A stretch of 64,000 bases of DNA from UBA3006 sp044237775 (lineage in GTDB: Bacteria > Actinomycetota > Acidimicrobiia > Acidimicrobiales > Ilumatobacteraceae): assembly GCA_044237775.1 (NCBI GenBank), contig JBIIEO010000001.1:1-64000 (forward strand). Reading direction: 5' to 3'. The notes under the pieces were generated by a model, which saw nothing but the letters and a program-made list of their open reading frames with translations, ran no database searches and had not been told where the DNA came from. Both the position numbers and the translations under genes were made by a program. The first letter of the stretch is position 1, and each line of letters begins with the position of its first letter. Below, one piece after another: positions 8,527-17,293 of this stretch.

Positions 8527-9639
8527 GTGAGCAACGTTTTCTGGTGTACCAATTGTCTCAATATGTCGACGCGTCCACGCGTGTCGTTTGATTCACGCGG
8601 ATGGTGTAACGCCTGTCAGTGGATGGAAGAAAAGCGAACACTCAACTGGGACGCACGTCAGCAGGAACTCCGCACACTTCTTCATCGTCATAAGTCTCCC
8701 AACGGGCGATTCGACTGTGTGACGACGGTCAGCGGCGGCAAGGACGGCTCGTACGTGTCGTACAACGTCCAACACGTTCACGGTATGAACCCGCTCGCCA
8801 TTACCGTCACACCTGCCCTTGCACTTGAGATCGGCAACCGTAACCTGCGGAACTTCATCGATTCGGGTTACAACCACCTTCAGGTAAACGCCGATCCAAC
8901 GGTGATGCGAATTCTCAATCGTGAAGGATTTCTGCTTACAGGATTCCCTTATTTCGGATGGCTCATGGCTATGCAGGCCGCGCCTATTCGACTGGCTGTC
9001 AACCTCGGCGTCAACCTGATCTTCTACGGCGAAGACGGTGAAGTCGAATACGGCGGCTCGACTGCGCTGAAGAACAAGGCGATCTATGACATCGATTTCA
9101 TGCGCAAGATCTATCTCGAAGGCGGACAAGACAAGGTCTTAAAGGCATCTAACCTGCCCATCGAAAAGCTCTTTTTCTTCATGTTCCCCACCGAAGCTGA
9201 ACTTGCAGGCCGCACACTAGAAATCGCGCACTGGTCATACTTCGAATCGTGGGACCCGTACCGCAATTACCTCACTGCCAAAGAGCACTGTGGACTTGAG
9301 GAAGCCGATGCGTCGAACTCTGGCACCTTTACGAATTTCGCTCAGAACGATCAGGCGCTTTACGCGCTCCACACCTACGTGATGTATCTGAAGTTTGGTT
9401 TTGGACGCGCCACGCAAGACGTTGGCATCGAGATCCGCCGGGGTGCAATGGACCGTGAACAAGGCGTCCAGTTGGTAAAGCTGTATGACGGTCACTACCC
9501 CGAGGAATACATCGATCTCTACCTCGATTACTACGGCATGACCCGAGCCGAGTTTGACGCTGCGCTGGACCGTTGGGCAAACACCGAACTGTTCGAGAAG
9601 AAGTCGGGGCGCTGGACACCCACCTTCGAGGTCCAATAG
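8527..9639 (+). CDS. N-acetyl sugar amidotransferase (PseA/WbpG family)
   Basis: This 370-residue PP-loop ATPase is of the N-acetyl-sugar amidotransferase type. It converts an acetamido group to acetamidino with ammonia from a HisH-like partner. The N-terminus has two CxxC pairs (CTNC and CNAC), probably zinc ligands. The PP-loop is SGGKDGSYVSY at about residue 77. FYGEDGEVEYGG and the C-terminal EYIDLYLDYYGM segment are conserved in PseA/WbpG. It starts at GTG 8527. The stop shares one base with the start of the HisH-like gene (TAGTG). It implies that the nonulosonate, or another HexNAc in this glycan, carries an acetamidino group. Confidence 0.9.
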   Translation: MSNVFWCTNCLNMSTRPRVSFDSRGWCNACQWMEEKRTLNWDARQQELRTLLHRHKSPNGRFDCVTTVSGGKDGSYVSYNVQHVHGMNPLAITVTPALALEIGNRNLRNFIDSGYNHLQVNADPTVMRILNREGFLLTGFPYFGWLMAMQAAPIRLAVNLGVNLIFYGEDGEVEYGGSTALKNKAIYDIDFMRKIYLEGGQDKVLKASNLPIEKLFFFMFPTEAELAGRTLEIAHWSYFESWDPYRNYLTAKEHCGLEEADASNSGTFTNFAQNDQALYALHTYVMYLKFGFGRATQDVGIEIRRGAMDREQGVQLVKLYDGHYPEEYIDLYLDYYGMTRAEFDAALDRWANTELFEKKSGRWTPTFEVQ

Positions 9640-10253
9640 TGAGCGATGCCGTCGTCGTCATCGACTACGGCATGGGAAACCTCTTTTCGGTAGAAAGCGC
9701 GCTGCGCTATCTCGGTGCTGAGGTGACGTTGTCTGCCGATCCGGAGGTTGTCGAGAGCGCTCGACAGGTAATTCTTCCGGGCGTGGGTTCATTTCGGCTC
9801 GCGATGGAACGACTCACTGCGCGACATCTTGATGAGGCCATTCAACGATTTGTTACTCGCGGCGATCAATTGCTCGGAATTTGCCTCGGTATGCAGTTAC
9901 TCGGCACTGCTTCATCCGAGGACGGGGAGACGGCCGGTCTCGGCATAATCCCAAACCGCGTTGACCGATTTGATGACCTTCTCGGTGTCAAGGTACCCCA
10001 CGTTGGCTTTAACTCAATCACACCTTCGACCGCATCAGGTCTTTTTGCCAACCTCCCTCATTCCCCAGACTTTTACTTCGTGCATTCCTATCGACTCGCG
10101 GTGAATGGCATGACATCTCCTCATGCGACATGTGAATACGGCGAAACCTTCCTCGCGGCATTCGATGCCGGCAATGTGCGGGGTGCACAGTTCCACCCAG
10201 AGAAGAGCCAGTCAAATGGGCTCCAGGTATTGCAGAATTTCCTCGCGGCATGA
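9639..10253 (+). CDS. HisH-like glutamine amidotransferase (glycan amidination subunit)
   Basis: This 204-residue class I glutamine amidotransferase has the nucleophile in GICLGMQLL, the oxyanion strand motif LPGVGSF, and the His/Glu pair in FHPEKSQ. Although it is HisH-like, it sits between a PseA/WbpG amidotransferase and an atypical HisF homologue. It most likely supplies ammonia for sugar amidination, as HisH2/HisF2 do beside WbpG in Pseudomonas O-antigen loci. GTG 9639 is chosen because it couples by one base to the preceding stop and precedes the conserved VIDYGMGN strand. It overlaps the next gene by ATGA. A role in histidine synthesis is less likely. Confidence 0.88.
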   Translation: MSDAVVVIDYGMGNLFSVESALRYLGAEVTLSADPEVVESARQVILPGVGSFRLAMERLTARHLDEAIQRFVTRGDQLLGICLGMQLLGTASSEDGETAGLGIIPNRVDRFDDLLGVKVPHVGFNSITPSTASGLFANLPHSPDFYFVHSYRLAVNGMTSPHATCEYGETFLAAFDAGNVRGAQFHPEKSQSNGLQVLQNFLAA

Positions 10254-11059
10254 CCTCTGTCAAGAAGCGCCTCATCTTCACACTCTTGTTCAATGAGGAT
10301 CGCTTCATGTTGAGCCGAAACTTTCGTCTTCAGCAGGTAGGTGATATCGGCTGGTTAGAAAAGAACTACAACTTCCGCGAGACAGCTCTATCCATTGACG
10401 AACTCGTCATCTTGAACGTTGAGCGCAACCGAGAGTCATCAGAGCGCTTTCGATTCCATACACAGCGACTGAACGATGACTGTTTCGTGCCCATTGCTGC
10501 AGGCGGAGGGGTCCGCAGCGTCGACGATGCACGAGCACTATTGCGTTCTGGGGCAGACAAGGTGGTGATTAATTCCATCCTTGACAGTGACCCCATGTCG
10601 GTCGAAGAACTGGCCAGCGAATTTGGCAGTCAGTGTCTGGTGGCCTCCGTCGACGCCAAACGAGTTGATGGAGTCATCCGCCCATCCGTCGAAAACGGAT
10701 CGCGCCTCGTAGACGCGACGCTCGACGAATACCTGACCCGCATCGCCAATCTCCCCATCGGCGAGCTGTATCTGAATTCGATGGACCGTGATGGCACGGG
10801 CCAGGGCTACGACCTTGAGCTCCTGGATTGTCTGCCAGACGGACTCCAGGTGCCCGTCATACTCGCGGGAGGTGCGGGCAAGCCTGAACATTTCTCGGCT
10901 GCCCTCAGCGACCCACGCGTAGATGCTGTCGCTACTGCACACCTGTTTAATTTTGTGGGCAATGCATTGGAACTCTCACGTCAACGTCTTCTAAATGACG
11001 GCATGAATCTCGCGAAGTGGAACAGTCAACACTTAAAACGTCTCGCGAGTATTCTTTAG
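10250..11059 (+). CDS. HisF-like cyclase homologue (glycan amidination subunit)
   Basis: This is a 269-residue (beta/alpha)8 barrel of the HisF type. It keeps AGGGVRSVDDARALLRSGADKVVINS, VASVDAKR (second catalytic Asp) and LNSMDRDGTGQGYD. The N-terminal strand that carries the first catalytic Asp in true HisF (CLDV) is replaced by IFTLLFNED. This is the pattern of HisF2/WbpI-type proteins that act with WbpG in sugar amidination. Position immediately after PseA- and HisH-like genes supports the same job, namely ammonia channel and scaffold. Histidine biosynthesis is considered and disfavoured because no other his genes are present. Confidence 0.87.
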   Translation: MTSVKKRLIFTLLFNEDRFMLSRNFRLQQVGDIGWLEKNYNFRETALSIDELVILNVERNRESSERFRFHTQRLNDDCFVPIAAGGGVRSVDDARALLRSGADKVVINSILDSDPMSVEELASEFGSQCLVASVDAKRVDGVIRPSVENGSRLVDATLDEYLTRIANLPIGELYLNSMDRDGTGQGYDLELLDCLPDGLQVPVILAGGAGKPEHFSAALSDPRVDAVATAHLFNFVGNALELSRQRLLNDGMNLAKWNSQHLKRLASIL

Positions 11060-11067
11060 AGAGACTT

Positions 11068-12096
11068 ATGTTGCTTCGCAAATTCTTACCCATTGACTGT
11101 GACGTCATTGTCGTCGATGGTCTCTGGGGTGTTGGCAAGACGGCGCTGACCGCCACGATCGGCGCGATGAAGAACGTCGAAAAAATGAAGCTTGAACACG
11201 TTCACGAGTATGTGTGCACGATGCACCACCTCGAAAAGATGTCTGATGACGCAACTCGATTCATGCTGCTCACGTACGCCGACATCGACCAATACAGCAA
11301 TCTCATCGGACGAGAAGTCAACTTCCGCCCCCGTGATGCTTCAGGGACAAAAAACACTGCTGGGAGCACAATTACCTACTTTCGAAGGCTCTTCCAGGAC
11401 GACGGTGACCAGATTGTCGATCTCATTCAAGAAAAGAACATTGCCCATCACATTGTTTCGCACCAGGTTCTTCCTGTCGGCGAACCATTGTTTGATGCAT
11501 TCGGCGACCGTCTCAAGATGATCCACATCGTTCGTCACCCCGTCCATCTTGCGCGCTATTGGCACGATTACCTCAATGACTTCTTGAGACACCGTGAATT
11601 CACAGTGTCATTCGACGTTGACGGACACAAAGTTCCGTGGTGGGCTATCGAATGGGCCGACCAATTCATTTCGATGAACACCATGGACAAGGCATTATCT
11701 TCAATTTCGCACCTGTACAAGTTGCTCATAGATGAATGCGTGCATCGTCAGGATGACCCGAGGTTGCTCATTATTTCTTTTGAGGATTTGGTCATGCGAC
11801 CTGAAGAGACCTTTCCACGGATTGCCTCCTTCCTGAATCGCGAACTCAGTCCAAAGACCAACAAGATCCTCAAGCGGGAACGCATTCCTAGGCCCACAAT
11901 CACGCACGGTCGGGCCTTCTCCGCCCACAACTGGGCGACCTCGGGAGATGCCACAGAGCGCCAGGTCTACGAGCTGGAGATGGACTACATCAACGAGCAC
12001 GGTTCTGCACCGATTATTGAACGCTTTCATGACGTGATTCATCGTTACAACGAGCTGTGGCCAAGTGAACTGACCTCCCTTGAATTGATCATCTGA
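11068..12096 (+). CDS. Sulfotransferase-like P-loop protein
   Basis: This protein has 342 residues from ATG 11068, which is preceded by AGAGAG as ribosome site. The P-loop is GLWGVGKTAL at about residues 19-28. Mid-protein, HIVRHPVHLARYWHDYL resembles the 3'-phosphate-binding Arg/Ser strand of PAPS sulfotransferases. SFEDLVMRPEETFPRIASFL is the common C-terminal EDL..P motif of that family. The Walker-A form GxxGxGKT is closer to a kinase than to usual sulfotransferase loops, so a kinase-like activity is a real alternative. Context suggests modification of the glycan. The gene lies 8 bases after the HisF-like gene. Confidence 0.7.
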   Translation: MLLRKFLPIDCDVIVVDGLWGVGKTALTATIGAMKNVEKMKLEHVHEYVCTMHHLEKMSDDATRFMLLTYADIDQYSNLIGREVNFRPRDASGTKNTAGSTITYFRRLFQDDGDQIVDLIQEKNIAHHIVSHQVLPVGEPLFDAFGDRLKMIHIVRHPVHLARYWHDYLNDFLRHREFTVSFDVDGHKVPWWAIEWADQFISMNTMDKALSSISHLYKLLIDECVHRQDDPRLLIISFEDLVMRPEETFPRIASFLNRELSPKTNKILKRERIPRPTITHGRAFSAHNWATSGDATERQVYELEMDYINEHGSAPIIERFHDVIHRYNELWPSELTSLELII

Positions 12097-12106
12097 GAAT
12101 CTTCCC

Positions 12107-13270
12107 TTGTACTCAGTTCTGAAACGTCTTTTAAGCACTCAACTTCAATTCAATCGCCCTCGTCCCTTCGACGTTGTCATCTACGACAAAGAGGGAGCTG
12201 ATGAACTACTTCCTTTTTTGACCGAAGCACGCACCGTAGTCCTTGATCTGAGCGGCCGTTCCTTCAACCTGTGGGTACTTCTTGGGGCGTTGGCCCGAGG
12301 TGGACGATCGATGCATGACTATGCGATTCGCTATCTTTCTTGGGTTCAACCGCGATTAGTCGTCACATGCATTGATACCACTCCTTTCTTCTACCGCATT
12401 AAGAATGCCCACCCACAGATCGTCGTTGCTGCCGTCCAAAATGGCTGGCGTGGAATCGAATTCGATCTCGATTTGAATCGAGAGTCATCAATAGAGCGAC
12501 TTCAAGCCGATCACGTGTTCTGCTTCGGGGAAACCGCAGCCAACCTCTATCGGAGTCGTATCGACGTGGTGCCAATCATCATCGGAAGTTTCCGCTCGAA
12601 CCATGTGCCCGTCGCCCGTCGCGCCACCGAGGATGTGGTTGTGCTTGTCTCTACCATCCGTCCCAAGGTGGACCTTGATGCTCGAGTACTTGATCACACG
12701 GGTCGCCCTACCGTTGAGTACCACACGATCTACGAGCGACGCATCAAATTAGCCAAATTCGTCGCGGAATTTTGTGAACGAAATGGGTTACGCCTTCTCA
12801 TTGCGGGCAAAGATTCAGACCCCTCACGAGAGATGGAAATGTATGGACAGGCATTCACCGATAGCTCCGTGCAGTGGGAGTTTGTGCCGCGGACTGAACG
12901 GCTTAGTAGCTATACGCTTATCGATCAAGCGCGCATCGTGGTGTCCTCCAGCAGCACCCTTGGGTATGAGGCCTTGGCCCGAGGAAGCCGGAGCGCATTT
13001 TTTATGCTTGACCCAGAAGTGACAAATAATCCCGGCGAACGATTCGCATGGCCGGAACCATTCGAGGACCGCGGTCCGTTTTGGACCAACTTCCTAGATA
13101 AAGACGCAACCATGGAAATACTCGAATTTCTTCATCATCTCGACGACAGCGCATGGGAGACTCTGCGCAGTCAGTTTGTGCCTCAGTTGATTTCCAATGA
13201 CCCGGGCAACTCGAAACTGCGCCTATTTATAAACGGAGTTTTACGAGGAACACACAGGGCCAGAGGATGA
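12107..13270 (+). CDS. Surface carbohydrate biosynthesis protein, candidate glycosyltransferase
   Basis: This is a 387-residue soluble protein that I recognise only as a surface-polysaccharide type. The C-terminal half has a nucleotide-sugar-like region with SSSTLGYEALARGSRSAFF at about residues 280-298. That resembles the donor-site motif of GT-B folds and the C-terminus of CDP-glycerol or polysialyl transferases. The N-terminal half contains FDVVIYDKEGADEL and VAAVQNGWRG. The start is TTG 12107, since no ATG or GTG lies nearby; a GAGAA element sits ~8 bases upstream. It overlaps the next gene by ATGA. A role in transferring the nonulosonate is attractive but inferred. Confidence 0.65.
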   Translation: MYSVLKRLLSTQLQFNRPRPFDVVIYDKEGADELLPFLTEARTVVLDLSGRSFNLWVLLGALARGGRSMHDYAIRYLSWVQPRLVVTCIDTTPFFYRIKNAHPQIVVAAVQNGWRGIEFDLDLNRESSIERLQADHVFCFGETAANLYRSRIDVVPIIIGSFRSNHVPVARRATEDVVVLVSTIRPKVDLDARVLDHTGRPTVEYHTIYERRIKLAKFVAEFCERNGLRLLIAGKDSDPSREMEMYGQAFTDSSVQWEFVPRTERLSSYTLIDQARIVVSSSSTLGYEALARGSRSAFFMLDPEVTNNPGERFAWPEPFEDRGPFWTNFLDKDATMEILEFLHHLDDSAWETLRSQFVPQLISNDPGNSKLRLFINGVLRGTHRARG

Positions 13271-14439
13271 CACGGCCCAAGGTTTTTTTCGTCGTGGAGA
13301 ATCCGTTCAGTGAAAGGGATTGGAAGCGGTTCGGAATTGAAATTCTTCGTCATCGTTTTGATCTGACAGTCCTCGACGTCACGGAACTCGTACATCCACG
13401 GTGGTGGAAACGACAGAAATCAGTCGGAATCAATGACCTGCCCACTCATGCCGTGCACTCCATGTCTGACTTGTGTAGTTTCCTCAACTCAAGCAGCCCT
13501 GACGCAATCATCATGAATCTCGGAGTGCATCGCGTCCGGCACCAGTTCTACAAGTACGCTCAGCGTCAATCGGCGATTACTGCTGAGTTCCAATTCGGCG
13601 CGATACCGGGTGACGAATTGATTTTTTCACTTCGATCCAAGTTCAAACTTGTCTTGTCAAAACCTACGGTTGCAGTTCGAGGTATGCGGGCTCGTATCAA
13701 CCGGCTCCGATTTGGCCGTGATCACCCCACCCTGTTCTTTCGGGGTGGGAAAGCTGCGGTTTCTCGATCCCCACTCAGCAAAACTCGAGTGGTGGATGCA
13801 CACAGCCTCGATTACGAGACGTTCCATGAAATCAACATGGTTGGAGTCAGCCGCCAATCGCGATTCGACACTCCGTATGTCGTCTACATCGATCAAAATC
13901 TCGGTTATCACCCCGACTACCAACAGAGTGGCACTAAATCACCAATTACGCCCAATTGCTTTTACCCGGCTATAAACGAATTCTTTGCCGAAGTCACTCG
14001 GCAAACCGGTTTTGACGTGGTCGTGGCACCTCATCCTCGTTCGACGTGCACGCAGAACGAACATCTTTTCTGGAATGCCAAGATCAGCTCTGATCCAACG
14101 GTAGAGCTGATTGCGGATTGTGAGTTTGTTCTGGCGCACTACTCGACTGCAATTTCTTTTGCTGTGCTGTACTCGAAGCCAATCGTGCAGATCACCACCA
14201 CCGAGCTCCTCGATTCCTGGGAAAACAAGTTCATCGCGGCGTACAGCAACGCGTTGGGCAAGTCACCACTCAATATCGATGATTCTGTGGGGTACCCCTC
14301 CACTCGCTCACTCGACTTATCCGTCTACCCCGACTTTTACGCTCAATATCTCCTTTCTTTTCTCTCATCTTCACCAAACGACCACCGGCGTCTGTGGGAA
14401 ATCGTCGCAGACGAAATCGAAGCGGGTATCAAGTCATGA
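13267..14439 (+). CDS. Uncharacterised surface glycan protein, candidate glycosyltransferase
   Basis: This 390-residue protein is not assigned to a known family. Weak GT-B-like features are visible: an N-terminal strand KVFFVVENPFSERDW, a central VAPHPRS segment, and near residue 285 the stretch LAHYSTAISFAVLYSKPIVQI. The last parallels the donor-binding motif seen in the preceding gene and in the 595-residue protein at 18054. VYIDQNLGYHPDY resembles the DQ strand of polysialyltransferase-like proteins. It overlaps both neighbours by ATGA, so it should be made together with them. It has no signal peptide or membrane span, so cytoplasmic action is likely. Confidence 0.6.
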   Translation: MTRPKVFFVVENPFSERDWKRFGIEILRHRFDLTVLDVTELVHPRWWKRQKSVGINDLPTHAVHSMSDLCSFLNSSSPDAIIMNLGVHRVRHQFYKYAQRQSAITAEFQFGAIPGDELIFSLRSKFKLVLSKPTVAVRGMRARINRLRFGRDHPTLFFRGGKAAVSRSPLSKTRVVDAHSLDYETFHEINMVGVSRQSRFDTPYVVYIDQNLGYHPDYQQSGTKSPITPNCFYPAINEFFAEVTRQTGFDVVVAPHPRSTCTQNEHLFWNAKISSDPTVELIADCEFVLAHYSTAISFAVLYSKPIVQITTTELLDSWENKFIAAYSNALGKSPLNIDDSVGYPSTRSLDLSVYPDFYAQYLLSFLSSSPNDHRRLWEIVADEIEAGIKS

Positions 14440-15362
14440 GACGCATACTCACCTCGACATCCACATTCGACCCGACCAGTTTCTCACTTGACGACCGTGC
14501 AGTGCTCAAGCGTGCCGGCATCCAAGTGGTGCACAACCCCTTCGGCCGGAAGTTGACGGAGGACGAGGCAATCGCGCTCCTGGATGGAGCAGTCGGACTG
14601 ATCGCTGGGCTTGAACCACTGAATGCCCGTGTGCTTCGGTCCGCGCCAACCCTGCGTGGAATTGCTCGCGTGGGGATTGGATTGGACACCGTTGATTTGT
14701 CCGCCGCGGCCGAGCTCGGCATTCATGTAATGAACACACCCGAACCACCCGCCCAAGCCGTGGCGGAACTCACGATGGGCCACATACTCGGCATGCTTCG
14801 ACATATTGCTCGCGTTGATCGTGCAATCCGAGCAGGTAACTGGAAGGGTGAGTTTGGTGCACTTCTTGCAAGTAAGACCGTCGGCATTATTGGCTACGGT
14901 CGCATCGGGCGTCGAGTTGCCACGCTGCTCGAAGCATTTGGTGCCGAAGTCATCGTTCACGACCCACACGTCATGGATGCGGGAGCAACACTTGTATCGC
15001 TTGATGAACTGCTCAGTACGAGCGACATCGTCACGTTGCACGTTCCCTATTCGAGCGAAAATCATCACTTGCTCAATCAGCAGAGCATTGCAATGATGAA
15101 GCCTGGGGCAATCATTGTCAACATTGCGCGCGGCGGACTCATCGATGAAGTTGCGCTCGCCAATGCATTGCAGAGTGGCGCGCTCGCCGGTGCAGCGCTC
15201 GACTGCTTCGAGGACGAGCCGTACTCCGGCCCACTGACATCATTCGACAATGTGCAGATGACGGCGCACATGGGTACATACGCCATCGAGACTCGGGGGC
15301 AAATGGAACGTCAGGCTGCGGCGCAGCTCGTTGAACACCTGCGAAGTATTGGTGAGATCTAG
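14436..15362 (+). CDS. D-isomer-specific 2-hydroxyacid dehydrogenase
   Basis: This 308-residue protein is of the D-3-phosphoglycerate dehydrogenase family. The NAD-binding motif is GIIGYGRIGRRVA (residues ~148-160). The substrate Arg lies in NIARGGLIDE, the Glu in DCFEDEP, and the catalytic His in TAHMGT. It lacks the ACT/regulatory domain of SerA, so it is a short form acting on some 2-hydroxy or 2-keto acid. The ATG at 14436 overlaps the preceding stop. It opens a set with an HpaI-type aldolase, a Gfo/Idh oxidoreductase and an IMPase-like phosphatase, which suggests synthesis of an unusual keto-sugar acid. The substrate is unknown. Confidence 0.85.
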   Translation: MRRILTSTSTFDPTSFSLDDRAVLKRAGIQVVHNPFGRKLTEDEAIALLDGAVGLIAGLEPLNARVLRSAPTLRGIARVGIGLDTVDLSAAAELGIHVMNTPEPPAQAVAELTMGHILGMLRHIARVDRAIRAGNWKGEFGALLASKTVGIIGYGRIGRRVATLLEAFGAEVIVHDPHVMDAGATLVSLDELLSTSDIVTLHVPYSSENHHLLNQQSIAMMKPGAIIVNIARGGLIDEVALANALQSGALAGAALDCFEDEPYSGPLTSFDNVQMTAHMGTYAIETRGQMERQAAAQLVEHLRSIGEI

Positions 15363-15422
15363 AACTCGAAGAACACGTCAACGCCGATACATTTTGGGGT
15401 GCGCACGCACAAGGGGGTGGCG

Positions 15423-16184
15423 ATGAATCGATTACAGGGGATCCAGGCGGTTCGATCGCAACTACAGACGGGAAAGCCCACAATCGGCTCATGGATGCAG
15501 ATCGCCGACACAAACGTCGCCGAACTGATGGCTCGTGCTGGTTATCAGTGGATTGCGCTCGACCTTGAACATGGGCATTTCTCTCAGCACCAACTCCCCG
15601 ATCTCTTCCGCGCAATCGAATTAGGTGGCGCTCTTCCGCTTGCGCGAGTTGCCTCGCCCACCGTCATTAACTGCCGGCAAGCACTCGACGGTGGCGCTGC
15701 GGGAGTCGTTATCCCAATGATCACGTCGGCTTCCCAGCTTGAACCACTCGTCAGCGGGTGTCACTGGCCCCCGAAGGGCACGCGCGGTGTTGGGTTCTGC
15801 CGTGCAAATGGTTTTGGTGCCCAGTTTGAGGACTACAGAGAAGAAGCACAGTCAGCACTCGTCATCGCGCAGATTGAACACGTTGATGCAATCGCGCAAT
15901 TGGATGCAATTGTCGCTGTCGAAGGCGTGGACGCCGTAATCATCGGCCCCTACGACCTTTCCGCTTCCCTCGGTCGCACGGGGGATCTGACACATCCCGA
16001 TGTCCTCGGAGCAATCGAAGCAATCCGTTCGGCATGCCAACGATCCGCAAAGCCCGTTGGCACACACATCGTTTCACCCAATACGGACATACTGCAGATG
16101 CGCATCAACGAGGGCTACCAATTCATCGCCTATGGCGTCGACACCGTGTTTCTCCGCGAGGCGGCAATTGCACCACGACCGTAA
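15423..16184 (+). CDS. HpcH/HpaI-type 2-keto-3-deoxy acid aldolase
   Basis: This is a 253-residue class II pyruvate aldolase of the HpcH/HpaI/GarL family. Family motifs are GSWMQIADTNVAELMARAGYQWIALDLEHG, the Arg in GTRGVGFCRANGFG, the metal-binding Glu in IAQIEHVDA and GPYDLSASLG. Such enzymes cleave or form 2-keto-3-deoxy sugar acids from pyruvate and an aldehyde. ATG 15423 is chosen because an AGGGGG ribosome site lies ~7 bases upstream. A GTG at 15399 would add 8 residues. Placed in a glycan locus, it may run in the synthetic direction. A hairpin covers its stop codon. Confidence 0.87.
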   Translation: MNRLQGIQAVRSQLQTGKPTIGSWMQIADTNVAELMARAGYQWIALDLEHGHFSQHQLPDLFRAIELGGALPLARVASPTVINCRQALDGGAAGVVIPMITSASQLEPLVSGCHWPPKGTRGVGFCRANGFGAQFEDYREEAQSALVIAQIEHVDAIAQLDAIVAVEGVDAVIIGPYDLSASLGRTGDLTHPDVLGAIEAIRSACQRSAKPVGTHIVSPNTDILQMRINEGYQFIAYGVDTVFLREAAIAPRP

Positions 16185-16215
16185 GTGGACGCCAGTCAAC
16201 CAGCGGCGTCACTTA
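16182..16215 (+). terminator. Hairpin over the aldolase stop codon
   Basis: TAAGTG(G)ACGCC at 16182-16193 can pair with GGCGTCACTTA at 16205-16215: 11 base pairs with one bulged G and an 11-base loop. The left arm begins with the aldolase stop codon and the hairpin ends 16 bases before the next ATG. There is no U-tract, so it may be a weak terminator, an mRNA processing or stability site, or a translational attenuator inside the long operon. Confidence 0.4.
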
Positions 16216-16231
16216 GTCTGGTGAACGGTTT

Positions 16232-17293
16232 ATGAGCTCATCCCAGGGTCGCGTGCGCGTGGGCATAGCCGGATACGGCGTCGTCGGTAAACGTCGCCGC
16301 GAATGTTGTGACCGGCATCCAGACCTCGAAGTCGTCGCGGTGTGCGACCGAACCTTTGAAGGCAATGGGACACTCCCCGATGGCGTGCGCCACTATCGGA
16401 CATACCAAGAACTCTTGACCGAAGACCTTGACGCACTCATCGTGTGCATGAGTAACGACATGGCTGCTGAAACCACGATCGCTGGTCTCCGGCGCGGGCT
16501 CCATGTGTTGTGCGAAAAACCACCTGGCCGAAACATGGCAGATATCGAAGCGGTGATTCACGAAGAACGGCGTCATCCCGATCTTCACCTCATGTACGGA
16601 TTCAATCACCGTTACCACGAGTCCATCCAAGAAGCGATGAGCATCATCAAGTCAGGGCGACTCGGACGAATCATCAACATGCGCGGCGTCTACGGCAAAT
16701 CAAAATTGATCACCTTCAACCAAGCGGACTGGCGAGCCAAGAGAGAAGTCGCAGGTGGCGGTGTGCTGCTCGATCAGGGCATCCACATGGTCGATCTGAT
16801 GCGGATGTTTGGCGGCGAATTCGAAGAGGTGCATAGCTTCATTTCCAACGACCACTGGGGTTACGACGTCGAGGACAACGCATACGCAGTGATGCGATCA
16901 CGAACCGGTGTGGTGGCGATGATCAACTCAAGCGCGACGCAGTGGCGACACCAATTTCACCTCGACATCAACATGCAATTTGGTGGAATCGTCCTACGCG
17001 GAATTCTCAGCGGATCAAAGAGCTATGGCGCAGAAACAATGACGGTGATCGTCGCAGATCCAGACCGTGATAACGGTGACCCCCAAGAGACCACGACACA
17101 GTTTCATAACGACCCATCTTGGGATGCCGAGATTGCCGTCTTTGCTGATGCGATCATCAAAGACATCTCGATTGAGAGTGGATCCTCAACCGATGCATTC
17201 AACACCATGCAATTGGTACATCGGATCTACTTTGCCGACGCTGGATGGCGAGATCGGTTTGGGATTCCAAGCCCAGAAATCAATATGCCATGA
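16232..17293 (+). CDS. Gfo/Idh/MocA family oxidoreductase
   Basis: This 353-residue NAD(P)-dependent sugar or cyclitol oxidoreductase has the Rossmann motif GIAGYGVVGKRRR near the N-terminus and the family signature CEKPPGRN (catalytic Lys) near residue 95. The C-terminal alpha/beta domain has GGGVLLDQGIHMVDLMRMFGG. Family members oxidise or reduce C3 or other hydroxyls of NDP-sugars, or act on inositols. It lies between the HpaI-type aldolase and the IMPase-like gene and overlaps the latter by ATGA. The substrate is not predictable. An inositol-type or sugar-acid substrate would fit the neighbouring phosphatase. Confidence 0.87.
   Translation: MSSSQGRVRVGIAGYGVVGKRRRECCDRHPDLEVVAVCDRTFEGNGTLPDGVRHYRTYQELLTEDLDALIVCMSNDMAAETTIAGLRRGLHVLCEKPPGRNMADIEAVIHEERRHPDLHLMYGFNHRYHESIQEAMSIIKSGRLGRIINMRGVYGKSKLITFNQADWRAKREVAGGGVLLDQGIHMVDLMRMFGGEFEEVHSFISNDHWGYDVEDNAYAVMRSRTGVVAMINSSATQWRHQFHLDINMQFGGIVLRGILSGSKSYGAETMTVIVADPDRDNGDPQETTTQFHNDPSWDAEIAVFADAIIKDISIESGSSTDAFNTMQLVHRIYFADAGWRDRFGIPSPEINMP

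Noticed and set aside
9639..11059. HisH/HisF as part of a histidine operon
   Set aside because: No other his genes are near, the HisF homologue has lost the first catalytic Asp motif, and both directly follow a PseA/WbpG amidotransferase.
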